Of a stretch of 23,708 bases of DNA, positions 6,619 to 13,018 are shown one piece after another. Made by a program: the position numbers and the translations under genes. The notes under the pieces were generated by a model, which saw only the letters and a list, made by a program, of their open reading frames with translations, was not told where the DNA came from and made no database searches. The first letter of the stretch is position 1. Each line of letters begins with the position of its first letter. Source of the stretch: a virus. The stretch covers positions 1-23,708 of IMG/VR virus record IMGVR_UViG_3300036870_000068. The stretch is one strand, 5' to 3'.

Positions 6619-7050
6619 CGCGACACTTACCATGAATAAGGAGGTCTATGCTGGAAAGCGGCTGTGCCGCAGCGCGATCCGTCGGCAGGAGCTCGGTTGC
6701 GGACCTCATGCGGACCCATGACGACCGATTTCGGCGGTCGTTGACCGCGTAGGTGCTGGATGGACTAATCGATCTAATTCGGCGCAACGCTTGAGGCGCT
6801 CGAGGCGCCGCGGTGGTGGTGCCTTGTTGGACTCGTGGTGCCGCGGCGTGCCCACCACGGCCGCCCCCACCCCCGAGTGGCCAGGCCCCCCGGCCGCGCG
6901 CGATCTATCAAGTGCCCCTGAAATATCTCTGGCCTCAAAACCCTCTTTCGGTATCACGCTACCCACAAAACCACAAAACCCCGTTTCTCAAAAATCCTGG
7001 GAACCCCCAAATCGACGGTGGAAGTGGCGTGCAAGAGCTTGATTTTCGGT

Positions 7051-7098
7051 GTGACGTCTCACGGGGGTGGTCGATGGCGGCCGGGATGCTGACGTCAC
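7051..7098. promoter_or_regulatory. Operator-like inverted repeat upstream of the winged-helix gene
   Basis: GTGACGTC (7051-7058) and GACGTCAC (7091-7098) are perfect inverted copies 40 bases apart, and the second lies within the palindrome TGACGTCA. They sit about 100-150 bases upstream of the winged-helix gene. A TTGACG (7165-7170) with TTAATT about 16 bases on could be its promoter, which would start transcription almost at the ATG 7201. Confidence 0.35.
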
Positions 7099-7200
7099 AT
7101 CTACGCCCCTATTCCCTGACAGGATTCCGGTCCCATGGTTTCCTCCCAAACTGGGCTCGTTTGGTTGACGGGCCTTGTTTTTTACCTTAATTGCGTTTTC

Positions 7201-7719
7201 ATGGCGCCGGCACCACAACATCTTGTGCCTCTACCAGACATTGCAGTACGGCTTGCCGGCGAAGGGGTTCCGTTGTGCGCGATCGCGCGCGCGCTGCATG
7301 TGTCGTCCGATGTCCTGCGTGAGCAGCTCGTCACGGCGCGCCAGGACGGCCGTCTGCTGGATCTGCCGTGCAACGATTGGCCACCGGGGCAATCTGCGCC
7401 GCGCCTGCCGCAGCATCGCGCGCCCCTGGACGCGATGCAGCAGTTGAAAAGCGATTACACGCTGTCGATCGTGCGCAGGATGTTCAGGCTGACGCACAGC
7501 GAGGCGGTGCTGCTTTTGACGCTGCTGCGCGCCACTGAGCTGTCGAAGCACCACAACGCCATGTCGGCCGAGGCGATCGACGTGCATGTGTGCCGGTTGC
7601 GCCGGCGGCTCCGGCTCTACGACGTCGAGATCAAGACGATCTGGGGTTATGGCTACGAGATGCCTGCGTCGTCGCGGCACAAGGCGCTGCAGCTGATCAC
7701 CGACGCGGTGGCGGCTTGA
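7201..7719 (+). CDS. DNA-binding protein with PhoB/CtrA-type winged helix and no receiver domain
   Basis: ATG 7201 gives 172 aa; a frame extension to 7135 adds an implausible hydrophobic segment. No Shine-Dalgarno is visible, and a promoter-like TTGACG/TTAATT immediately upstream suggests a leaderless transcript. Residues about 8-55 (LPDIAVRLAGEGVPLCAIARALHVSSDVLREQL) look like a first helix-turn-helix. Residues about 80-160 match an OmpR/PhoB-type winged helix: LTHSEAVLLLTLLRA, then AIDVHVCRLRRRLRL, then IKTIWGYGYEMP, the recognition helix and wing. The usual phosphoacceptor receiver domain is absent, so it is not controlled by a kinase. It may act as a phage regulator, perhaps on host cell-cycle (CtrA-like) promoters; that is inference. 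Its stop lies three bases from the convergent large terminase stop. Confidence 0.8.
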   Translation: MAPAPQHLVPLPDIAVRLAGEGVPLCAIARALHVSSDVLREQLVTARQDGRLLDLPCNDWPPGQSAPRLPQHRAPLDAMQQLKSDYTLSIVRRMFRLTHSEAVLLLTLLRATELSKHHNAMSAEAIDVHVCRLRRRLRLYDVEIKTIWGYGYEMPASSRHKALQLITDAVAA

Positions 7720-7722
7720 CCC

Positions 7723-9180
7723 TTATGTCCATCCCATTGCGGAGATGCGGGGGCGGTCCTTCACGCGAGGCTTTGGCACCAGGCGCCGCGAGAATTCGGA
7801 GATCAGGCCGCCGTGCACGACCAGGCAGATGTACTGCAGGCAGTCGGCGATGTGCGAGAAGCCCTCCTTGTCGAATTTCTCCGGCACTGTGCGCAGCGCG
7901 CCGTCTCTGTGCTTGCGAAAGCGGTAGCCGCCCGACATGGCCCGCGCCAGCCATGGGCAGCCTTTCGCGCTGATCATCAGCGCCGGGCCGCCGTTGACCT
8001 GCCTGCCGAGCAGCGCCTCGACGGCGCGCAGCCGCGCGTCGATGTCGTTGGTGGGGGCGGGGAAGCACGGCAGTCCCATGCGCTTGAGCGCTTCGAAGCA
8101 GCTCTCTTCGGCGATCACGCCCTTGGCGCCGCCGGAGGGATCGCCCACCACGATGATCCGCATGCCGAGAAACTTGTCGTGGAACAGCGCCGGGCGCAAG
8201 GATTGCTCGACGTGCTTTTCCAGCCCGACATTGACGGCCGCGACTTCCCGATGGATCAGCAGACGGCCGAGATGATCCACCTGGCCGATCAGGGACCAGG
8301 GATTCCGGCCGAAGTCCTGGCCGACCACCAATGGGTAGCCGGGGATTATCAGCGTCTCCCCGACGATGTGGAACGACGGCTTGAAGGTGTTTTTGAAAAC
8401 CGCTTCTCCGCTGGGGTCGTCGCCGTATTGCGCATAGACGTAGCGCTTCACCCAGGCGTCGTCGGTGCCGTACATCTGGATGAACTGCTCATAGTACCTG
8501 CGGCCTTGCGCGACCCGGGCTGGATGGCCGAACGGCAGCGTTTTCGTCTCCTCGGTTTGCAGGAGATAGTTGAGGTTTTCGGCGTTGGGCGCCATGCCGC
8601 TCGGTTGAATGAACACCTGCCAGTTCGGCGGCGGCGCGGTCATGAATTTGTGCCAATCGGACATCTCGACCGGCATGTTGGTGTCGGCGATGATCCCGAA
8701 CCAGGTCGGGACGCCGCGATTTCCGCTGGGATAACGGCCGATGCGTCCGCTGATCGGCGCGAGGACGTCGAAATTCATCTCGATCGCCTCGGAGAGCCAC
8801 GCGCCCGTGAGCTGCATCGAGAGCAGGCGGGCCTGGTCCTCGGCGTTTTCGAGCGGGACGAAGATCCACTCCGATCTGACGTCGCCGAAATTCAGGTAGT
8901 AGGTGTTCTCGCTCACCTTCCACTCGCCGAGACCGGCGAGCCACGACTGGCAGTCCTTGAGGACGGTGTCTTTCAGTTGCTTGAGCGTTTGCCGCACGAA
9001 GGCGAATCGCGTGTAGCGATAGCCGTCCGGCGCCAGGCCTTGCGACAGCGCGCGGCGCAGGCATTCCATGATGCAGGATGTGGTTTTGCCGCTGCCGACC
9101 GGTCCCGCGACGATGCGGCCGAACGCTTCGCTCTTCATGAAGCGGCCGCAGGTCGGCGGCGCGGTGTAGATGACGGTCAT
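7723..9180 (-). CDS. terL: Terminase large subunit (ATPase-nuclease packaging motor)
   Basis: The start is ATG 9180 (MTVIYTAPPTCGRF), giving 485 aa; the open frame extends upstream through the collagen-like gene, but without homology. The N-terminal ATPase has Walker A GPVGSGKT (26-33) and a Walker B-like segment TGAWLSEAIEM (125-135). The C-terminal RNase H-like nuclease shows acidic residues in QDFGR (D289), VGDPSG (D347) and HIADCLQY (D446). All expected motor elements are intact and the length is normal. The enzyme packages DNA into proheads through the portal and cuts the concatemer. It is the last gene of the minus-strand packaging operon, convergent with the winged-helix gene, while portal and capsid lie on the other strand. 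Confidence 0.95.
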   Translation of the reverse strand: MTVIYTAPPTCGRFMKSEAFGRIVAGPVGSGKTTSCIMECLRRALSQGLAPDGYRYTRFAFVRQTLKQLKDTVLKDCQSWLAGLGEWKVSENTYYLNFGDVRSEWIFVPLENAEDQARLLSMQLTGAWLSEAIEMNFDVLAPISGRIGRYPSGNRGVPTWFGIIADTNMPVEMSDWHKFMTAPPPNWQVFIQPSGMAPNAENLNYLLQTEETKTLPFGHPARVAQGRRYYEQFIQMYGTDDAWVKRYVYAQYGDDPSGEAVFKNTFKPSFHIVGETLIIPGYPLVVGQDFGRNPWSLIGQVDHLGRLLIHREVAAVNVGLEKHVEQSLRPALFHDKFLGMRIIVVGDPSGGAKGVIAEESCFEALKRMGLPCFPAPTNDIDARLRAVEALLGRQVNGGPALMISAKGCPWLARAMSGGYRFRKHRDGALRTVPEKFDKEGFSHIADCLQYICLVVHGGLISEFSRRLVPKPRVKDRPRISAMGWT

Positions 9181-9202
9181 CGACTCTCGAGGCGCCGGTC
9201 CG

Positions 9203-9433
9203 TTATTTTCTGGCGTGGTGCTGCGCGGCCGCGCCGGTCGGGCCGGTTGCGCCTGTCGCACCTGTCGCGCCTGTCGCGCCGCCGAGAACCACGGCGTGGG
9301 CGGAGATTTCGCACTCTGACCCTGCCGATGTGGCGTCGATGATCTGCTGGATCGCCTGCTCGCGCGTGTTGGCGTCGACGATGTCGACTTGCCATGGTCC
9401 AGTGGTGCGGTGGCGAACGGCATACTGAGTCAT
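9203..9433 (-). CDS. Small protein with a mini-collagen tail
   Basis: The product is 76 aa from ATG 9433 with GAGGA upstream. The N-terminal 48 residues (MTQYAVRHRTTGPWQVDIVDAN, then TREQAIQQIIDATS) form a small alpha/beta domain. The C-terminus is a short collagen-like run (GATGATGATGATGPTG), encoded by three near-identical 9-nt DNA repeats (about 9249-9281), then AAAQHHARK. It ends 22 nt before the large terminase start. A Gly-X-Thr run this short may trimerise or attach to a fibre; function unknown. The large terminase frame reads through this gene without stops, but its codon use there is not protein-like. Confidence 0.75.
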   Translation of the reverse strand: MTQYAVRHRTTGPWQVDIVDANTREQAIQQIIDATSAGSECEISAHAVVLGGATGATGATGATGPTGAAAQHHARK

Positions 9434-9703
9434 TTAGATATCCTCTTCGTCTCGGGGCGGATTGGGGTCCGGGTCTTTTTCTTCGGATGGTTCGTTGTGA
9501 AGAGAAAGATCGCGATGCTTTTCAAGCTCCAGGATCGGGTCGTCCGAGTGATCCATGTCTTCACGTCGATACTCGAGCGACGGGTTTTCGTAATCTTCTC
9601 CTCGCTCCACACCTTTGGCGATTGGCCCGCCGACGGCGTATTTCTTCCTCAGCAGCTTGCTGTCGCCGCTCTGGTTGAACGGATGGTCGGTTTTGTATTT
9701 CAT
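9434..9703 (-). CDS. Unidentified acidic 89-aa protein of the packaging operon
   Basis: Starts at ATG 9703 (MKYKTDHPFNQSGDSKLL) and stops immediately before the next gene. The 89-aa product has a short basic region (SKLLRKKYAVGGPIAKGVE) and a strongly acidic, proline-containing second half (EEKDPDPNPPRDEEDI) likely to be disordered. Small proteins of this style often accompany phage packaging or virion genes. I do not recognise a family. Coding is supported by tight packing in the operon and by the four-base overlap with the upstream gene. Confidence 0.65.
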   Translation of the reverse strand: MKYKTDHPFNQSGDSKLLRKKYAVGGPIAKGVERGEDYENPSLEYRREDMDHSDDPILELEKHRDLSLHNEPSEEKDPDPNPPRDEEDI

Positions 9704-9930
9704 GGTTTTTGGCCAATGCCTGGATATTTGGCGCGGACTTTTGCGCGGACCGCGGACTTCTCGGCTGGGGATCCGTGTTGGGCTACGCGCGACAGCGCGT
9801 TGCGGGCGTGCGAGGCGTCCGGGATCGGGTAGCTTCCCGCTCCGGCTCCCTTCTTGCCTTCGCCCTTGCCGGGCAGCGCGAAATCACTTATCGGCAGCGA
9901 TTGACGTTGCTTGGTGGTCAATTTGGCCAT
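9700..9930 (-). CDS. Small basic phage protein (SDFALPGKGEGKKG...SHARNAL type)
   Basis: ATG 9930 gives 76 aa beginning MAKLTTKQRQSLPISDFALPG. The pattern SDFALPGKGEGKKGAGAGSYPIPDASHARNALSR, then RAKVRAKYPGIG, is one I associate with a small family frequent in phages (related to DUF6582); its function is unknown. It is basic and may bind DNA or virion components. It overlaps the end of the putative small terminase by 47 nt. Ribosome-binding signals are weak, consistent with translational coupling. Confidence 0.75.
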   Translation of the reverse strand: MAKLTTKQRQSLPISDFALPGKGEGKKGAGAGSYPIPDASHARNALSRVAQHGSPAEKSAVRAKVRAKYPGIGQKP

Positions 9931-10387
9931 TCTGGCCTCCGATTTTCGCCGGGTTCGCATCGATTTCGATGCTCTTCTCGTAATGCTCGGTTTCGCCGCC
10001 CATGTTGATGGTGATGATGAACCGTTCGGCGGCGCTCTTGTCGTTCCTGACTTCGCCGACGCCGGCCATTTTGGCGAGAAGCTTTCCGACCTCCGTGGCG
10101 GCGGCGAGGTTCTCGGTGTCGCGCATGGCGCGGCCCGTGATGATGGGGAACAGCTGCTCCAGATAGGCGAGCGAGCCGATGCGCAGACGCTCCTCGGTCG
10201 AGGTGGTGGCGTTCCACTCCCGCGTGAAGGTGTCCAGGGCTTTTTTGAAGAATTCGTTTTTGAGCAGCTCGACGTAGTCGTTCTCGTCGATGCCGTAATC
10301 GCTGAACACGGTTTTATAGCCGCGGACGTTCATCGCCATCTCGCGGGCCAGTTTGAGCAACGTGTGCTCGTCGAAATCGAGCCTCAT
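9884..10387 (-). CDS. Putative terminase small subunit
   Basis: ATG 10387 (MRLDFDEHTLLKLAREMAMN) has AAAGG seven bases upstream; a TTG at 10405 would add six residues. The 167-aa product is mostly helical: LAREMAMNVRGYKTVFSDYGI, then LLKNEFFKKALDTFTREWNATTSTEERLRIGSLAYLEQLFPI and EVGKLLAKMAGVG. This helical order, with a first helix-turn-helix-like segment and a long central helix, resembles phage small terminases that recognise the packaging site. It is the first gene of the minus-strand operon ending in the large terminase. The assignment rests on context and style; no close family match can be shown here. Confidence 0.6.
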   Translation of the reverse strand: MRLDFDEHTLLKLAREMAMNVRGYKTVFSDYGIDENDYVELLKNEFFKKALDTFTREWNATTSTEERLRIGSLAYLEQLFPIITGRAMRDTENLAAATEVGKLLAKMAGVGEVRNDKSAAERFIITINMGGETEHYEKSIEIDANPAKIGGQNGQIDHQATSIAADK

Positions 10388-10411
10388 GATTTGGCCTTTA
10401 CTCAATAAGCC

Positions 10412-10427
10412 TTAAGAAATTTCTTAA
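10412..10427. promoter_or_regulatory. Perfect 16-bp palindrome between divergent operons
   Basis: TTAAGAAATTTCTTAA is an exact palindrome in the 63-bp gap between the small-terminase-like gene (minus) and the portal (plus). Its position suggests a regulator site or overlapping promoters controlling both late transcripts; it could also be an RNA hairpin leader. Confidence 0.5.
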
Positions 10428-10450
10428 AGCTGATTAGCTATGGCGTTGTC

Positions 10451-13018
10451 ATGGCTGTTTCCGATGCCGGCTCGACCATCGGCGCTCGCGGGGTTCTGCA
10501 ATTCGCCACTCCGGCCATGCTGGAGGCGGAGGATCTGCGGCGGCAGCAGTATGCGGCTGCGGTCAATGCGCCGGCGCAGCCGACCGTGTCGCAGCTCGGC
10601 GGTTATATCCGCTCGCAGTTCGAGATTTTTCGCAACCATCGCAATACGGCATCGGGGTGGTCCAATCGTTTGATCGAGGCGTTGCGGGTCTTCAACGGTC
10701 AATATTCGACGACCAAGGAAAGGGAGATCTCCAAATTCGGCGGCTCGCAGGTTTACGCCCGGATGACGGCGCAGAAGTGCCGCGCCGCGTCGTCGCTTCT
10801 GCGCGACGTCTATCTCGGCGCCGATCGGCCGTGGTCCATCAGGCCTCCGCCGGAGCCCGAGGTGCCGCCGGAGATCCTGCAGAGCATCGACGCGATGCTG
10901 CAGCACGAAGCCGTCATGGTGCAGCAGCAGACCGGACAGCGGCCGCCGCCCGATGCCGAGACGGAGCGCAAACGGACGTTGATCGCGCAGGCTGAGGAAG
11001 TCGCCAAGAAGAAGGCGGCCGAGCAGGCGCGCAACAGCGAGGACAAGATCGAGGAGCTGTTGCGCGAGGGGCAGTTCTATCATGCCTTCGCGGAGTTTCT
11101 GGTCGATCTACCAATCTTCCCCTTTGCAGTCATAAAGGGCCCGGTGGTCAAAATCATTCCGGTGGTCAAATGGCGCGGCGGACAGCCCAACATCCAGCAG
11201 ATCCCCAGGTTGATGTGGGCCCGGGTGTCGCCGTTCGACATCTGGTGGACGCCCGGCGTCGCCGACATCGCCAACGCCAACGTCATCGAAAAGTCCCGGC
11301 TCACGCGCGCGGAGTTGAATGATCTGCTCGATCTTCCTGGCTACGACCAGGCTGAAGTCCGTGCAGCACTCCAGGATTATGCCCGCGGCGGTCTCAACGA
11401 CTATTGGGATCCGACGGACGCAGAGCGTGCAGTCCTGGAGAGTCGTGAGAACCCGGCCTGGAACCGGTCCGGGCTCATCACCATGATGGAGTTCCACGGC
11501 AATGTGCAGGGTGAAATCCTGCAGGATTACGGGATGCCGGGGGTCAGCGATCCGCTGCGCGACTATCATGTCGATGCGTTTGTCATCGGCAATCATGTCA
11601 TCAAGGCCAATCTGAGCCCCAGTCCCCGCGCGCGGCATAATTATTTCATCACCTCGTTCGAGAAGGTGCCGGGCACGCCGGTCGGCAACGGGCTGACCGA
11701 CATGATCGCCGACCTGCAGGATGTCGCCAATGCCTGTCTGCGCAGCCTGGTCAACAACATCAGCATTTCTTCCGGACCCCAGGTCGTCGTCAACGACGAT
11801 CGGTGCCGGCCCGAAGACAACACCGATGAATTATATCCGTGGAAGCGCTGGCACGTCACCAACGACCCCGTATCCAATAACGCCAAACCCCCGGTCGATT
11901 TTTTCAGTCCCCAATCCAACGCCCAGGACCTGTTGACGGTCTTCAAGGCGTTCCAGGAGCTGGCCGACGACGTCAGCGCGATTCCTAAATATATCGGCGG
12001 CCAGGCGGGTTCCGGCGGCGCCGGGCGCACGGCGTCGGGCCTCGCCATGTTGATGGGCAACGCCTCCAAGATCCTGCAGACGGTCGCCGCCAACATCGAT
12101 CGCGACGTCATCGAGATCTCGCTGCAGCAGCTGAGCGACCTGGTGCTGCTGTCCGACACCACGGGTGTGCTCACTGGCGAAGAGGACATCTACGTGCAGG
12201 GCGTCAATGTCGCGGTCCAGCGTGAGACCCAGCGCCAGCGGCAGCTCGAGTTCCTGCAGCACACCAACAATCCGGTCGACATGGAGATCATGGGGATCGT
12301 CGGCCGCGGCTCGGTGCTGCGGGCGGTGGCCCAGACCATCGGGCTCGACGGCGAGGTGGTGGTGCCCGACGATCAGACCTTGGAGAAGAAGCAGAAAGAA
12401 CAGGGCGACCAGAAGCAAACCAAGGCGATCAACGAGGAGGTCGACAAGGGGATCCAGGCCGGCGTCGAGCTCGGGATCCAGAAGTTCACCGCCGAGATCA
12501 TCCAGGGTTATCTCGCCGCCAGCGCCCAACCCGATCTCGCGCAACCTGGTGCGGGTCAGCCCGGAGGTCCACCCCCTCTCGGTCCCCCAGGCCCGCCCGG
12601 TGCAGGTGGTCCGCCCTCGACGGGTGTCGGCGGACCACCTCGCCTCCTCGCCATCCCGGGCGGCATGGCCGATATGGCGGCGCAGGCCCAGGGCGCCAGG
12701 CTTCGCCGATGTCCAATGCTTCGGCGCCCGTCACCAGTCTCACCGGTAGCCAACCGCAGAATGTTCCAGGGCAGCGACTTAGGCCGATCGCCGGAGGCCC
12801 GGGGTGACGCGGATCGTCTGGAACGGCATCGTCAGGAACGAGTCGAAGATCATCGACCGATGCGTCGAGAGCCTGATTCCACACGTGAGCGGCGGCATTG
12901 TGGTCGACACCGGATCGACGGACGACACCGTCGACAGGATCAATCGGCTCTTTACGTCTGCGCAAAAGCCGCTCGAAATCCATCACGCGCCTTTCGTCGA
13001 TTTTTCCCAGGCGCGTAA
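10451..13018 (+). CDS. Portal protein; C-terminal tail appears frame-shifted
   Basis: Starts MAVSDAGSTIGARGVLQF at ATG 10451; the open frame is 855 aa. The body (residues 1-715) is a portal (head-tail connector): a helical N-terminus (GGYIRSQFEIFRNHRN, LRVFNGQYS), a charged helix (AQAEEVAKKKAAEQARNSEDKIEELL), a wing/clip region (WWTPGVADI, EKVPGTPVGNGL) and a C-terminal helix with QERETQRQ-like coiled segments (QRETQRQRQLEFLQHTNNP). About residues 700-730 are proline/glycine-rich. After about 12694 the frame stops looking like protein and runs 215 nt into the glycosyltransferase gene. The -1 frame from there reads QASPMSNASAPVTSLTG to GPG and ends at 12805-12807, overlapping the GTG start of that gene. 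Confidence 0.9.
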   Translation: MAVSDAGSTIGARGVLQFATPAMLEAEDLRRQQYAAAVNAPAQPTVSQLGGYIRSQFEIFRNHRNTASGWSNRLIEALRVFNGQYSTTKEREISKFGGSQVYARMTAQKCRAASSLLRDVYLGADRPWSIRPPPEPEVPPEILQSIDAMLQHEAVMVQQQTGQRPPPDAETERKRTLIAQAEEVAKKKAAEQARNSEDKIEELLREGQFYHAFAEFLVDLPIFPFAVIKGPVVKIIPVVKWRGGQPNIQQIPRLMWARVSPFDIWWTPGVADIANANVIEKSRLTRAELNDLLDLPGYDQAEVRAALQDYARGGLNDYWDPTDAERAVLESRENPAWNRSGLITMMEFHGNVQGEILQDYGMPGVSDPLRDYHVDAFVIGNHVIKANLSPSPRARHNYFITSFEKVPGTPVGNGLTDMIADLQDVANACLRSLVNNISISSGPQVVVNDDRCRPEDNTDELYPWKRWHVTNDPVSNNAKPPVDFFSPQSNAQDLLTVFKAFQELADDVSAIPKYIGGQAGSGGAGRTASGLAMLMGNASKILQTVAANIDRDVIEISLQQLSDLVLLSDTTGVLTGEEDIYVQGVNVAVQRETQRQRQLEFLQHTNNPVDMEIMGIVGRGSVLRAVAQTIGLDGEVVVPDDQTLEKKQKEQGDQKQTKAINEEVDKGIQAGVELGIQKFTAEIIQGYLAASAQPDLAQPGAGQPGGPPPLGPPGPPGAGGPPSTGVGGPPRLLAIPGGMADMAAQAQGARLRRCPMLRRPSPVSPVANRRMFQGSDLGRSPEARGDADRLERHRQERVEDHRPMRREPDSTRERRHCGRHRIDGRHRRQDQSALYVCAKAARNPSRAFRRFFPGA
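12694..12807 (+). other. Alternative reading frame of the portal C-terminus
   Basis: Reading one base back from the portal frame, codons from 12694 give a hydrophilic tail (beginning QASPMSNAS) that stops with TGA at 12805-12807, overlapping the GTG start of the glycosyltransferase. This normal overlap geometry suggests a one-base deletion, a sequencing error, or a frameshift site. No classical slippery heptamer is present. Confidence 0.45.

Larger units (their letters stand above)
6332..7200. other. Non-coding control region between early modules
   Basis: About 870 bases hold no convincing gene. From left to right: the ribosome-binding leader of the minus operon (6342-6368); an AT-rich block with two imperfect 30-bp tandem repeats (6411-6470); a perfect 17-bp tandem repeat (6585-6618); a stretch resembling the start of an IS21 transposase gene (about 6632-6720); a GC-rich segment with proline/glycine-coding shadows (6780-6900); and an inverted repeat GTGACGTC/GACGTCAC (7051-7098) upstream of the winged-helix gene. 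A candidate minus-strand promoter, TTGTCT-16-TATGTT, lies near 6390-6420. The region probably controls transcription and may contain mobile-element debris. Confidence 0.6.

Noticed and set aside
6648-6752. 34-codon frame with AAGGAGG-type ribosome-binding site
   Set aside because: The product shows no protein-like pattern; the region is better explained as a degraded transposase start or non-coding DNA.
7813-9342. 509-codon plus-strand open frame
   Set aside because: It is antisense to the terminase, which has all expected motifs; the frame is open because of high GC content.
9180-9423. 81-residue N-terminal extension of the terminase
   Set aside because: It overlaps the collagen-like gene completely and is arginine/serine-rich shadow sequence.
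12685-12705. Programmed -1 frameshift at the portal tail
   Set aside because: The sequence has no X-XXY-YYZ heptamer; a single-base indel or error fits better, though a non-classical shift is not excluded.
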